Shown here: piece after piece, positions 32,598-41,488 of the stretch
Layout: every line of letters begins with the position of its first letter
Numbering within the stretch: the stretch's first letter is position 1
Source of the DNA: Actinomadura sp. 6K520
GTDB taxonomy: Bacteria > Actinomycetota > Actinomycetes > Streptosporangiales > Streptosporangiaceae
NCBI RefSeq assembly: GCF_004349245.1
Contig: NZ_SMLC01000031.1
Location: 1 to 59,276, forward strand
DNA length: 59,276 nt
Direction: 5' to 3'
Translations under genes and position numbers: made by a program
The notes under the pieces: generated by a model
The model's input: the letters and a program-made list of their open reading frames with translations, nothing else
Databases searched by the model: none
What the model was told of the DNA's origin: nothing

Positions 32598-32640
32598 ACC
32601 GGTCGGGTGATTACATGATTACGGTGATTACCCGACCGGT
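32598..32640. promoter_or_regulatory. Inverted repeat enclosing three TGATTAC direct repeats
   Basis: ACCGGTCGGGT (32598-32608) and ACCCGACCGGT (32630-32640) are perfect 11-bp inverted arms. Between and overlapping them are three copies of TGATTAC at 32608, 32616 and 32625. It lies between copC and the haemoglobin fusion gene, 18 bases before the latter's start. It could be a copC terminator, an operator for the globin gene, or both. Confidence 0.6.
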
Positions 32641-32658
32641 TGCACCCTTGGGGGCCGA

Positions 32659-33429
32659 ATGATCGTCGAGTACATCCGCTACCGCATCGACCCGCGGGCG
32701 GCCGAGGAGTTCGAGGCCGCCTACGCGCGGGCGTCCGCCGCGCTCGCCGCCGCACCACAGTGCGTGGACTACGAACTGTCCCGGTGCGTCGAGGAGCCCG
32801 GCGGCTACGTCCTGCGCATCGGCTGGACGTCCGCCGACGACCACATGAAGGGCTTCCGGGGCGGCGAGCACTTCCCCGCGTTCTTCGCCGAGATCAAGCC
32901 GTACGTCCAGGCCATCGAGGAGATGCGGCACTACGAGCGGACGTCCGTGCGCGGCACAGGCTCGTCCGTCCCGACGATGTACGAGTGGGCGGGCGGCGGC
33001 GAGGCACTCGAACGCCTCACCGAGGTCTTCTACACGAACGTCCTCAAGGACGACCTGCTCAGGCCCCTGTTCGAGCACATGGCACCCGGCCACCCGAAGT
33101 GGGTCGCGATCTGGCTGGGCGAGGTGTTCCGCGGCCCCGAGCGGTACGGCCGCGAGCGCGGCGGATACCACCACATGGTCCGGCAGCACCTCGGCAGGGC
33201 CATCACCGAACCGCAGCGGCGCCGCTGGGTCTCCCTGCTGATGGACGCCGCGGACGAGACCGGCCTCCCCGCCGACCCGGAGTTCCGCGCCGCGTTCACG
33301 TCCTACATCGAGTGGGGGACCCGCATCGCCCTCACCAACTCCCAGCCGGACGCCGAGCCGCCCCTTGAAGCTCCGATGCCCCACTGGGACTGGGGCGTCG
33401 CCCCGCCCTACATCCCCACCAGCCCCTGA
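32659..33429 (+). CDS. Antibiotic-biosynthesis-monooxygenase / truncated haemoglobin (group II) fusion
   Basis: 256-residue chimera. Residues 1-about 100 are an ABM-fold domain (IVEYIRYRIDPRAAEEFEAA, YVLRIGWTSADDH). Residues about 110-235 are a group II truncated haemoglobin: B10 Tyr in FYTNVLKDD, LRPLFEHM, the proximal His in VRQHLGRAIT, and the G8 Trp in RRRWVSLLMDA, a group II marker. This fusion is known from Streptomyces avermitilis and Frankia, where a role in oxygen/NO or peroxide-linked oxidation has been proposed. ATG 32659 follows a GGGGG ribosome site. The gene is monocistronic, ending at a strong terminator. Confidence 0.93.
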   Translation: MIVEYIRYRIDPRAAEEFEAAYARASAALAAAPQCVDYELSRCVEEPGGYVLRIGWTSADDHMKGFRGGEHFPAFFAEIKPYVQAIEEMRHYERTSVRGTGSSVPTMYEWAGGGEALERLTEVFYTNVLKDDLLRPLFEHMAPGHPKWVAIWLGEVFRGPERYGRERGGYHHMVRQHLGRAITEPQRRRWVSLLMDAADETGLPADPEFRAAFTSYIEWGTRIALTNSQPDAEPPLEAPMPHWDWGVAPPYIPTSP

Positions 33430-33445
33430 CCGAGCTCCACGCGAG

Positions 33446-33480
33446 ACGTGCCGTCCTCCCGCACCGGGAGGGCGGCACGT
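33446..33480 (+). terminator. Hairpin terminator after the haemoglobin fusion
   Basis: 15-bp stem ACGTGCCGTCCTCCC / GGGAGGGCGGCACGT with a five-base loop (GCACC); the single T/G mismatch becomes a G-U pair in RNA. Placed 17 bases after the stop codon. Confidence 0.8.
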
Positions 33481-33573
33481 TGATGTACTCGCCTCGGTGA
33501 GGGAGACCTTTCATGGCGAGCGCTTCGGCCTGCGTTCATGGTCCGTTCGCCCGGTGGTGGTTGGGTGCCGCGT

Positions 33574-35385
33574 ATGCGCGCTTGCCTGGCCGTCTCCGCA
33601 CGGGAACCCGATGAGCCGATCCCGCACGAGGTGCTGGAGGCGGCCCGGTGGGCCATCGCCGAGGCGGTGCCCGCGCCCGCCGACCGCTGGCGGACCGCCG
33701 AGTGGATCTCCCCCGATGGCGGTACCGCACTGCTCGCCTGGTCGAACGAGCCTCCCGAGGACCCGTTCCCGGACCCGCTCCTCACCTCCGGTGACCGCGT
33801 CCTGAGCTACTGCGGCTACCTGGGCGGCAAGGGCGACGCCGACCTGCTGCTGGACGCCGCGGCCCTCGGGGACGACCTCGACGACATCGGCGGCTGCTTC
33901 TCGGTGTTCCGCGCCGGGCCGGACGGCTTCGAGGCCGCCACGTCCGTCACCCGCGCCTGCCCCGTCTACCACGCCGAGGCGGGCGGTCTGCGGTTCGCCG
34001 CGTCCCGCGCCCTGCTGGCGCACCTGGCGGCGCGCGCCGCGGCGACCGGGCTGAGCCGCCCGGCGCCCGCCTACGACGTGATGGCACTGCAGTCGATGGT
34101 CCGGCACGGGTTCTTCGTCTCCGACGAGACGCCGTTCGAAGGCGTGCGGGCGGTGCCGAACGCCGCCACGCTCGTCGCGCGGCGCGGCCGCGCGGTCGGC
34201 GTCGTCCAGCGCCCGCTGCCCGAGCAGGGACGGGCGCCGCGCGGCCGCGGGGAGGCCCGGGAACGGGTGGAGCCGCTGGCCGAGGCGCTGCTGGCGGCCG
34301 TGGAGCCGTTCAAGTGGCACGACCGGCCGATGCGGCTGGCGCTGTCCGGGGGCCGCGACAGCCGGCTGATCGCCGCCGCCTGCCACGCCGCCGGGGTGCC
34401 GTTCTTCGGGGCGACCCACGGCCTGGCCGACAGCCCCGACGTGCTGCTGGCGCAGCGGGTCGCCGAGGTCCTGGGGGTGGAGTGCGAGGTGACGATCGAC
34501 AAGCAGCGGTCCGGTGCGGTCGTCGTCCGGCACCCGCTGCGTCGCGCCCACGCCCTGGTCCGCATGTGCGAGGGCATGAACTCGGCCTACGAGGGCGTCA
34601 ACCGGTGGGCGCCCTTCGACCCCGAGCCGCGCAGTTCGGGCTCCGGCGGGGAGCGGCTGCGGGGCGGTTTCCTGTCCGACCAGCCCGACCTGACCCGCGA
34701 CGGCGTCCACCGCCGCCTCAGGACCGTCTTCCTGGCCCAGCGCGAGTTCCTCACCGCGGACGCCAACGCCTACGCCCAGCGCTACTACGACCGGTGGGCC
34801 GACCGCTACGAGCGCGACGGCGTCGACATCCTCGACAAGCTGCACATGTTCTACAAGACCGGCCGCTGGCTCGCGGGCTCCCACACGGCGACGCTGATGA
34901 ACTGGGCCTACTACCACCCCTTCCTCGACAACCGCGTGGCGCGGGCCGCGCTGGCGCTGCCCGTGGAGTGGCGGCTGAGCGAGGAGCCGCTCGCGCTGGT
35001 CATGCACATGCTCGCGCCGCAACTGCGCGACATCCCGTTCGACGGCAAGCGGTGGCGGTTCGAGCAGCGGCGGCCCCGCTCGCTTCGCGAGTGGCCGGGC
35101 TGGCGGCGCCGCGCCACCCCGCCGAGCACGCCGGCCGGCGGGTTCAACTGGCGCAAGTCGTACGGTCCGGAGCTCGCGGACGTGTTCCGCGAGCACATCC
35201 TGGACGGGCCGCCCGAGCTGTTCTCCATCCTCGACCGCGGCGCCGTGGAGCGGCGGCTGGCCGAGGTGCCGCCGCGCCGCCCCGGCCAGAGCTGGCACCT
35301 GCTCTCGCTGAGCGTCCTGCTGTCGGGCGCCTGGCGCGAACCCGAACCGGCCGACCTCCCGGACATCGAGGTCCCCGCCCCGTAG
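33574..35385 (+). CDS. Asparagine-synthetase-like ATP-dependent amide ligase, no glutaminase cysteine
   Basis: 603 residues. The C-terminal half is an asparagine synthase (PP-loop) domain: LALSGGRDSRLIAAA (Ser258), LADSPDVLLAQRVAEVLG, and YYHPFLDNRVARAALALP near the end. The N-terminal half has the Ntn-hydrolase-like fold pattern (GGCFSVFRAGPDG, PVYHAEAGGLRFAASRALL), but the chain begins MRACLAVS and lacks Cys at position 2, so it cannot hydrolyse glutamine. Proteins of this kind include beta-lactam synthetase and lasso-peptide cyclase, which activate a carboxylate for attack by an internal amine. No B1/B2 leader peptidase or transporter gene is adjacent. The substrate is unknown. A 33-codon frame with a good ribosome site (33513-33614) overlaps the start. 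Confidence 0.8.
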   Translation: MRACLAVSAREPDEPIPHEVLEAARWAIAEAVPAPADRWRTAEWISPDGGTALLAWSNEPPEDPFPDPLLTSGDRVLSYCGYLGGKGDADLLLDAAALGDDLDDIGGCFSVFRAGPDGFEAATSVTRACPVYHAEAGGLRFAASRALLAHLAARAAATGLSRPAPAYDVMALQSMVRHGFFVSDETPFEGVRAVPNAATLVARRGRAVGVVQRPLPEQGRAPRGRGEARERVEPLAEALLAAVEPFKWHDRPMRLALSGGRDSRLIAAACHAAGVPFFGATHGLADSPDVLLAQRVAEVLGVECEVTIDKQRSGAVVVRHPLRRAHALVRMCEGMNSAYEGVNRWAPFDPEPRSSGSGGERLRGGFLSDQPDLTRDGVHRRLRTVFLAQREFLTADANAYAQRYYDRWADRYERDGVDILDKLHMFYKTGRWLAGSHTATLMNWAYYHPFLDNRVARAALALPVEWRLSEEPLALVMHMLAPQLRDIPFDGKRWRFEQRRPRSLREWPGWRRRATPPSTPAGGFNWRKSYGPELADVFREHILDGPPELFSILDRGAVERRLAEVPPRRPGQSWHLLSLSVLLSGAWREPEPADLPDIEVPAP

Positions 35386-35445
35386 CCGCCGTTCACCTCG
35401 CGTCGCCAAACGAAGCTTCGGCCGACCTTAAAGAAACGCGCCGAT

Positions 35446-35461
35446 ACCCCCGTTCGGGGGT
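35446..35461. promoter_or_regulatory. Perfect G/C-run dyad upstream of the acyl-CoA synthetase operon (RamA-like site)
   Basis: ACCCCCG-TT-CGGGGGT, seven-base arms, 66 bases before the acyl-CoA synthetase start. RamA of corynebacteria binds AC4-5 / G4-6T runs; a RamA-like regulator is encoded at 38961, at the end of this gene cluster. It could instead be a simple hairpin. Confidence 0.5.
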
Positions 35462-35527
35462 GGCGTACGTCACGCGGTATGGCGACGATCCTCGTACCGG
35501 GTGTCCGTGCGGCTTCGAGGAGAGACC

Positions 35528-37255
35528 ATGCCCGCAGTCGAGTTCCGTGCGGCGCGCGACTTCCTGCTCGCGCATCGTGATGACTACGCGACCGCGTACG
35601 AGAAGTTCCGCTGGCCGGTGCTGACCGGCTTCAACTGGGCGCTGGACTGGTTCGACAAGGTCGCCGACAGCAACGACTCGCCCGCGCTGTGGATCGTCGA
35701 GGAGGACGGCTCGGAGGCCAGGTACTCCTTCTCGGACCTGTCGCGGCGGTCGAACCAGGCGGCGAACCTGCTGCGGCGGGCCGGGGTGCGGCGCGGCGAC
35801 CGGATCATCCTGATGCTCGGCAACCAGGTCGAGCTGTGGGAGACCGTGCTGGCCGCGATGAAGATCGGCGCGATCCTGATCCCGTGCACGCCGCTGCTCG
35901 GCACCGCGGACCTCCAGGACCGGCTGACGCGCGGCGACGCCCGGCACGTGGTCGTCTCGTCCGCCGACACCGGCAAGTTCGACGGCGTCCAGGGCGAGTA
36001 CACGAAGATCGCCGTGGGCGGCCCGGTGGACGGGTGGGTGGACTACGCCGGCGCGTACGAGGAGGCGGAGTCGTTCACGCCCTACGGCCTCACCATGTCG
36101 CGGGACACGCTGCTGCTGTACTTCACGTCCGGGACGACGGCGAAGCCGAAGCTCGTCGAGCACACGCACGCGACCTACCCGGCGGGGCACCTGTCCACGA
36201 TGTACTGGCTCGGGCTGCGGCCCGGGGACGTCCACCTGAACATCTCGTCGCCGGGGTGGGCCAAGCACGCGTGGAGCAACATCTTCGCGCCGTGGAACGC
36301 CGAGGCGTGCGTGTTCATCTTCAACTACACCCGGTTCGACGCGGACCGGCTGCTCGACACCCTCGAACGCTGCGGCGTCACGAGCTTCTGCGCGCCGCCG
36401 ACGGTGTGGCGGATGCTGATCCAGGCCGACCTGGGGCGGCTCGCCACCCCGCCCCGGGAGGTCGTGGCGGCCGGCGAGCCGCTCAACCCTGAGGTGATCG
36501 AGCGGGTCCGGGACGCGTGGGGCCGGACGATCCGGGACGGGTTCGGGCAGACCGAGACGACCGTGCAGATCGCCAACACGCCCGGCCAGCCCGTCAAGCC
36601 GGGCTCGATGGGACGCGCCGCGCCCGGCTACCGGGTGGTGCTGATCGACCCGCTGACCGGGCTGCCGGGGGACGAGGGCGAGATCTGCCTTGAGCTGGAG
36701 GACCGCCCGCTCGGGCTGATGGTCGGCTACCACGGCGACGAGGCGCGCACCGAGGAGGCCATGGCGGGCGGCTACTACCACACGGGCGACATCGGTTCCC
36801 GCGACGAAGATGGGTACATCACCTATGTCGGGCGGGCCGACGACGTGTTCAAGGCGTCCGACTACAAGATCTCGCCGTTCGAGCTGGAGAGCGTGCTGAT
36901 CGAGCACGAGGCGGTGGCGGAGGCCGCGGTGGTGCCGTCGCCCGACCCGGTCAGGGCGGCCGTGCCGAAGGCGTACGTGACGCTCGCGAACGGCTGGGAG
37001 CCGGACGCCGCGACCGCGAAGGCGATCTTCGAGCACAGCCGGGCGCAGCTGTCGCCGTACAAGCGGATCCGGCGGCTGGAGTTCGGCGAGCTGCCGAAGA
37101 CGATCTCCGGCAAGATCCGCCGCGTGGAGCTGCGGGCCGGCGAGTTCGCCAAGGACCCCGGTTCGATTCCCGGTGGGGGGACGACCCCCCACACCCCCCG
37201 GAACGACATCGGTGACCGTCCCGACAACGAGTTCCGAGAGGAGGACCTGCGATGA
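35528..37255 (+). CDS. AMP-forming acyl-CoA synthetase (acetate/medium-chain type)
   Basis: 575-residue ANL-superfamily ligase activating a carboxylate as acyl-AMP then acyl-CoA. Motif A3 is [18 protein letters not shown]5 is [36 protein letters not shown] covers A7-A8, and the catalytic lysine is in KTISGKIRR. The layout (FNWALDWFD early, PSPDP late) is that of acetyl/medium-chain acyl-CoA synthetases. ATG 35528 follows GAGGAG by six bases. The conserved part ends around KIRRVELR; the last 40 residues, rich in Pro/Gly/Thr, are encoded over a G/C-run hairpin repeat at 37173-37192 and look like an acquired tail. The stop overlaps the next start (ATGA). Confidence 0.92.
   Translation: MPAVEFRAARDFLLAHRDDYATAYEKFRWPVLTGFNWALDWFDKVADSNDSPALWIVEEDGSEARYSFSDLSRRSNQAANLLRRAGVRRGDRIILMLGNQVELWETVLAAMKIGAILIPCTPLLGTADLQDRLTRGDARHVVVSSADTGKFDGVQGEYTKIAVGGPVDGWVDYAGAYEEAESFTPYGLTMSRDTLLLYFTSGTTAKPKLVEHTHATYPAGHLSTMYWLGLRPGDVHLNISSPGWAKHAWSNIFAPWNAEACVFIFNYTRFDADRLLDTLERCGVTSFCAPPTVWRMLIQADLGRLATPPREVVAAGEPLNPEVIERVRDAWGRTIRDGFGQTETTVQIANTPGQPVKPGSMGRAAPGYRVVLIDPLTGLPGDEGEICLELEDRPLGLMVGYHGDEARTEEAMAGGYYHTGDIGSRDEDGYITYVGRADDVFKASDYKISPFELESVLIEHEAVAEAAVVPSPDPVRAAVPKAYVTLANGWEPDAATAKAIFEHSRAQLSPYKRIRRLEFGELPKTISGKIRRVELRAGEFAKDPGSIPGGGTTPHTPRNDIGDRPDNEFREEDLR
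37173..37192. repeat. GTGGGGGG-ACGA-CCCCCCAC hairpin inside the acyl-CoA synthetase tail
   Basis: Perfect eight-base arms around ACGA, followed by another C-run (37193-37199). Just upstream (37155-37175) is CCCCGGTTCGATTCCCGG, which resembles a tRNA T-arm. A similar G-run/CGA/C-run hairpin occurs at 57200-57219, suggesting a dispersed repeat family. Confidence 0.6.
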
Positions 37256-38895
37256 CGCCGTCCTACGCGTCCGGCGTCTCGGCCGCCCCGCTGCTCGGCG
37301 ACACGATCGGCGCGAACCTCGACAAGACGGTCGCCGCGTTCCCCGAACGCGACGCGCTCGTCGAGATGGCCACCGGCCGCCGCTGGACCTACGAGCGGTT
37401 CTCCGACGACGTGGCGGCCGTCGCGCTCGGCCTGCGCGGCCTCGGCATCGCCAAGGGAGACCGCGTCGGGATCTGGGCGCCGAACTGCGCCGAGTGGATG
37501 CTCGTGCAGTACGCCACCGCCAAGCTCGGCGCGATCCTCGTCAACATCAACCCCGCGTACCGCGTCCACGAGCTGGAGTTCGTCCTCAACCAGGCGGGCA
37601 TCCGGACGCTGGTGGCGGCGAAGTCGTTCAAGACGTCGGACTACGCGGCGATGATCGAGGAGGTCGGGCCGAAATGCCCCGCGCTCCAGGACGTCGTGCT
37701 GATCGGCGGCCCGGAGTGGGACGCGCTCGTGGAGTCGGGCCGGGCGGGCGACCCGTCCGCCCTCAACGGGATCGGCCTGACGCTCAGCCCCGACGACCCG
37801 ATCAACATCCAGTACACGTCCGGGACGACGGGCTTTCCCAAGGGCGCGACGCTGTCGCACCACAACATCCTCAACAACGGCTACTTCGTCGGTGAGCTCT
37901 GCGGCTACGACGAAGAGGACCGCGTGTGCGTCCCGGTGCCCTTCTACCACTGCTTCGGCATGGTCATGGGGAACCTGGCGGCCACCAGCCACGGCGCCTG
38001 CGTCGTGATCCCCGCGCCGGCGTTCCACCCGAAGGCGACGCTGGAGGCGGTGGCGGCCGAACGGTGCACGTCGCTGTACGGGGTGCCGACGATGTTCATC
38101 GCCGTCCTGGCCGAGCCGTCGCTGGCCGACCTGGACCTGTCCGCCCTGCGCACCGGCATCATGGCCGGGTCGCCGTGCCCGGTCGAGGTGATGAAGCAGG
38201 TCATCGAGCGGCTCGGGATGGCCGAGGTCGGGATCTGCTACGGCATGACGGAGACGTCGCCGGTGTCGACGCAGACCCGCGCGGGCGACTCCCTCGACCG
38301 CCGCGTGTCGACGGTCGGGACCGTCCATCCGCATCTGGAGATCAAGATCGTCGACCCGGCGACCGGGGTCACGGTCCCGCGCGGCGCGCCGGGCGAGTTC
38401 TGCACCCGCGGCTACTCGGTGATGCTCGGCTACTGGGAGGAGCCGGACCGGACGGCGGAGGCCATCGACGCGGCCCGCTGGATGCACACCGGCGACCTCG
38501 CGGTGATGGACGACGACGGCTACGTCACCATCACCGGCCGCATCAAGGACATGGTCATCCGGGGCGGCGAGAACATCTATCCGCGCGAGATCGAGGAGTT
38601 CCTCTACACCCACCCCGACATCGTGGACGCGCAGGTCATCGGCGTCCCCGACGAGAAGTACGGCGAGGAGCTCATGGCGTGGGTGCGGCTGCGCGAGGGC
38701 GCGCCGGGCCTCACCGCCGGGGAGCTGCGCGCGTTCTGCGAGGGCAGGCTCGCCCACTTCAAGATCCCCCGCTACGTGCACGTGGTGGACGAGTTCCCCA
38801 TGACGGTCACCGGCAAGGTCCGCAAGGTGCAGATGCGCGACGAGGCCGCCGCCATCCTCGGACTGCCCGACCGGCCCGAGACCGGCCGCCGCTGA
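37252..38895 (+). CDS. Fatty-acyl-CoA synthetase (FadD/AcsM-like, AMP-binding)
   Basis: 547-residue ANL ligase. A3 motif [20 protein letters not shown]5 [12 protein letters not shown]7/A8 [35 protein letters not shown], and the final catalytic Lys in [12 protein letters not shown] are intact. The [18 protein letters not shown] style is that of medium/long-chain enzymes of the FadD35/AcsM type. A strong ribosome site (GAGAGGAGG) precedes ATG 37252, which overlaps the upstream synthetase stop, so both ligases are translated together. They probably activate different chain lengths or an acid and its shortened product. A RamA-like regulator follows 65 bases later. Confidence 0.93.
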   Translation: MTPSYASGVSAAPLLGDTIGANLDKTVAAFPERDALVEMATGRRWTYERFSDDVAAVALGLRGLGIAKGDRVGIWAPNCAEWMLVQYATAKLGAILVNINPAYRVHELEFVLNQAGIRTLVAAKSFKTSDYAAMIEEVGPKCPALQDVVLIGGPEWDALVESGRAGDPSALNGIGLTLSPDDPINIQYTSGTTGFPKGATLSHHNILNNGYFVGELCGYDEEDRVCVPVPFYHCFGMVMGNLAATSHGACVVIPAPAFHPKATLEAVAAERCTSLYGVPTMFIAVLAEPSLADLDLSALRTGIMAGSPCPVEVMKQVIERLGMAEVGICYGMTETSPVSTQTRAGDSLDRRVSTVGTVHPHLEIKIVDPATGVTVPRGAPGEFCTRGYSVMLGYWEEPDRTAEAIDAARWMHTGDLAVMDDDGYVTITGRIKDMVIRGGENIYPREIEEFLYTHPDIVDAQVIGVPDEKYGEELMAWVRLREGAPGLTAGELRAFCEGRLAHFKIPRYVHVVDEFPMTVTGKVRKVQMRDEAAAILGLPDRPETGRR

Positions 38896-38960
38896 CAAGG
38901 GCCGGGTTCTAGGGCCCAGGACCCTTTCGAGACGGGTCCCGGGCGAGGCATCCTCGGGTC

Positions 38961-39842
38961 ATGGGTGCGCCTACACCGAGGGGCCGTCCCCCCAGCATGT
39001 CGCGCGACGACGCGGGTTCCGTCCGGTCGGCGGTACTGGCGCTCCAGCGCGCGACCGGCCTTCCCATGGTGTTCGGCGGCGCCGTGCGCGGGGGCGCGGT
39101 GTCCGGCGGCGGGCCGGACCGCCTGCGCATCACCGAGCTGGTCGGCAACACCACCGACTCGCTGAACGGCCTGGTCGTGCACAGCGGCAGCGGCCTCGGC
39201 GGCAAGGCGATGGCGATGGGGCGCCCCCTCTGGGTGAGCAACTACCCGTGCTCGGCGTCGATCAGCCACGACTACGACAAGCCCGTCGGCCGGGAGGGGC
39301 TGCTGTCGATCGTCGCGGTGCCGGTCGTCGTGCGGCGGCGGGTCCGCGGCGTGCTCTACGGGGCGCTGCGCGAACCCCTGTCGCTCGCCGACCGCGTCGT
39401 GGGCGCCGCCGTCGACGCCGCCCGCGACCTCGAACAGGACCTCGCCGTCCGGGACAGGGCGGACGAGGCGCTGGCCCGCGCCCGGCCGGGCACGTCCACG
39501 GCCCGGTGGGAGGAGGTCAGGGCCGTCCACGCGGAACTGCGGGCGCTGGCGGAGGAGGTCGCGGACCCGCCGACGCGCGACCGGCTGCGCGAGGCGTCGC
39601 TGCGGCTGGCCGCCGCGGGGCTGGACGAGCCGGACGCCTCCCCGCGCCCCGCGCTGTCGCCCCGCGAGCTGGACGTCCTGTCGTACGTCGCGGTCGGCTG
39701 CACCAACGCGGAGGCCGCCGGGCGCCTCGGCCTGCTCCCGGAGACGGTGAAGAGCTACCTGCGCTCGGCGATGCGCAAGCTCGACAGCCACACCCGCCTG
39801 GAGGCGGTCACCACCGCCCGCCGAGCGGGCCTCCTGCCTTGA
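38961..39842 (+). CDS. GAF-LuxR transcriptional regulator (RamA-like)
   Basis: 293-residue protein with an N-terminal GAF-like sensor (about 40-170: GLPMVFGGAVRGG, GLGGKAMAMGRPLWVSNYP, LLSIVAVPVVVRRRVRGVLYG), a helical linker, and a C-terminal LuxR HTH (LSPRELDVLSYVAVGCTNAEA, TVKSYLRSAMRKLDSHTR). This architecture is that of RamA, the master regulator of acetate metabolism in Corynebacterium. Its place behind two acyl-CoA synthetases, with a RamA-like G/C-run dyad before them, suggests that it controls them. A short imperfect dyad (GGACCC/GGGTCC, about 38919-38940) precedes the gene and may be autoregulatory. ATG 38961; an internal ATG at 38997 is possible. Confidence 0.85.
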   Translation: MGAPTPRGRPPSMSRDDAGSVRSAVLALQRATGLPMVFGGAVRGGAVSGGGPDRLRITELVGNTTDSLNGLVVHSGSGLGGKAMAMGRPLWVSNYPCSASISHDYDKPVGREGLLSIVAVPVVVRRRVRGVLYGALREPLSLADRVVGAAVDAARDLEQDLAVRDRADEALARARPGTSTARWEEVRAVHAELRALAEEVADPPTRDRLREASLRLAAAGLDEPDASPRPALSPRELDVLSYVAVGCTNAEAAGRLGLLPETVKSYLRSAMRKLDSHTRLEAVTTARRAGLLP

Positions 39843-40137
39843 GAACAGGGAGGGCCTTAAGGCACCGCGGGGCCGCGCGGACCTTTCTGGTGGTGACCCT
39901 GGCCGGCGACGGGGTCAGCCTGGCGTTCGGTGATGTCCAGCACAGATCGGCCCCCGTGGCGCACTGCCTGGACGGATCGGTCACCAAGCGCCGGCTGCGC
40001 CGGGCCGTGGTCGCACGGGCGTCCCGCCTAGTTCCGGCATGGGACGTCCGGCCCTCGATTTCGCACTGGAAACCGTAACACCTCTGCGACCCCAAGCTCA
40101 GCGCCCCGGTCCTCGCGCACGTCAGGTCGCTGCTCGG
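39843..40137. other. Intergenic region without a supportable gene
   Basis: 295 bases between the convergent regulator and D-serine-dehydratase-like gene. A GTG-started frame (39889-40078, about 63 codons) is open but has no ribosome site or recognisable motif, so it is not called. No strong hairpin was found. Confidence 0.5.
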
Positions 40138-41394
40138 TCAGAACCACGTCCGGACGTAGTCCACGACGGCGGGGCTTTCGGCGGCGGCGTCGTCCACGAC
40201 GGGGATCAGCGTCCACTTGTCGAGGGCCGTGCACGGGTGCGACAGCCCGAGCCGCACCACGTCGCCGACCTCGGCGGAGCCGTCCACCAGGTAGGCGTGC
40301 TGGTCGTTGAGCGCGGTGATCCGGGCGCCTTCCACGGGCCCGGCGCCCCTCCCCCGCACGAACTGCGGCCCGGGCAGGCCCGCGTCGAAGGGCAGGTCGC
40401 GGCGGCCCGCGTCCAGGATCGCGAGGGCCGGCTCCGGGCGGGACACGACGCGCGCCCACCCGTGCATGGCCGAGCGCAGCCGCGACCCGGCGCCGCCCGT
40501 GCCCCGCGCGAACGGCGAGATGCCCCGGTAGAAGCCGTCGTCGTGGACGATGTACGCGCCCGACCGCAGCACGACCCGGCCCGCGAGCCCGCCGAGGACC
40601 TCCGCGACCTGGTCGAAGAACGAGCTGCCGCCCGCCGACACGACCGGCTCGCCCACCTCGTAGTCCAGCCCGCCGTGCAGGTTCGCGAGCCTGCGCAGGT
40701 AGGCGTCCACGGTGCCGCGCCCCTCCTCGGACGCGTCCCGCGCGAGGGCGCCCTCGTATCCGGCGATCCCGGCGAGCCGGAGGGTGCGGGCGCCGCGGAC
40801 GGCGGCGGCGACCTCGCGCGCGTCGCCGTCGTCGCGGACGCCCGTGCGCCCGTTGGGGCCGCCGAGTTCGACGCACACGTCGACCGGGCGCTGCCCGCGG
40901 GCCAGGCGCAGCGCCTCGTCCATCAGCTCGACCGCGCGCACGGAGTCGACCCAGCACAGGAACTCGAACCCGGGGTTCAGCTCCAGCTCGGCCGCCAGCC
41001 AGGCGAGCCCGGCCGGGTCGAGGAGGGTGTTGGCGAGCACGACGCGGCGGACGCCGAACGCGCGGGCGACGCGGAGCTGCGGCAGGTTCGCGAGCGTGAT
41101 GCCCCAGGCGCCGGCGTCCAGCTGCGTCCGCCACAGCGCCGGGGCCATCGTGGTCTTGCCGTGCGGGGCGAGGTCGAGCCCGGCCGCCGCCGCCCACTCC
41201 GCCATGGTCCGGACGTTGTGGTCGAGGGCGCCCGCGTCCAGGGTGAGCAGCGGCGTCCCGAAGTCGTCCAGGGGCAGCCGCGCCCGGCGGGCCTCGGCGA
41301 CCGTCATGCCGTGCGCCCACACCGGGATCGCCTTGAACCGCCAGTCGAGCCGTTCTTCGCCGAGCGCGTCCACCGCCGTGCCGTCAATCCCCAC
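40138..41394 (-). CDS. D-serine dehydratase-like / amino acid deaminase (PLP fold III)
   Basis: 418-residue alanine-racemase-fold enzyme. PLP lysine is in LAPHGKTTMAPALW (about residue 79); GPNGRTGVR and PVVSAGGSSFFD are phosphate/cofactor segments; the C-terminal LSHPCTALDKW carries the His-Cys pair that ligates zinc in eukaryotic-type D-serine dehydratases, suggesting zinc-dependent deamination of a D-amino acid or beta-hydroxy amino acid. Start is GTG 41394 with GGGAGG six bases upstream. It is divergent from the polysaccharide deacetylase, and both act on cell-wall-type substrates, which may or may not be significant. D-threonine aldolase is the main alternative. Confidence 0.88.
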   Translation of the reverse strand: MGIDGTAVDALGEERLDWRFKAIPVWAHGMTVAEARRARLPLDDFGTPLLTLDAGALDHNVRTMAEWAAAAGLDLAPHGKTTMAPALWRTQLDAGAWGITLANLPQLRVARAFGVRRVVLANTLLDPAGLAWLAAELELNPGFEFLCWVDSVRAVELMDEALRLARGQRPVDVCVELGGPNGRTGVRDDGDAREVAAAVRGARTLRLAGIAGYEGALARDASEEGRGTVDAYLRRLANLHGGLDYEVGEPVVSAGGSSFFDQVAEVLGGLAGRVVLRSGAYIVHDDGFYRGISPFARGTGGAGSRLRSAMHGWARVVSRPEPALAILDAGRRDLPFDAGLPGPQFVRGRGAGPVEGARITALNDQHAYLVDGSAEVGDVVRLGLSHPCTALDKWTLIPVVDDAAAESPAVVDYVRTWF

Positions 41395-41488
41395 TTACGA
41401 CCTCCCGCAAAGGTCCACCGGATCGAGATCCCATAGCAACCTCCTACCCACTCAAAACCCCGATAGCGTGGGCGATGTGGAGGTTGAT

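Noticed and set aside
33574..35385. Lasso-peptide cluster around the asparagine-synthetase-like ligase
   Set aside because: No leader-binding protein, leader peptidase or ABC exporter nearby, and no convincing precursor; only the ligase is supported.
37155..37181. Possible tRNA gene
   Set aside because: Only a T-arm-like word (with one stem mismatch) is present; no D-arm, anticodon arm or matching 5' acceptor strand.
39889..40078. GTG-started frame of about 63 codons after the RamA-like gene
   Set aside because: No ribosome site, no recognisable motif and no evidence of coding bias; left as intergenic.
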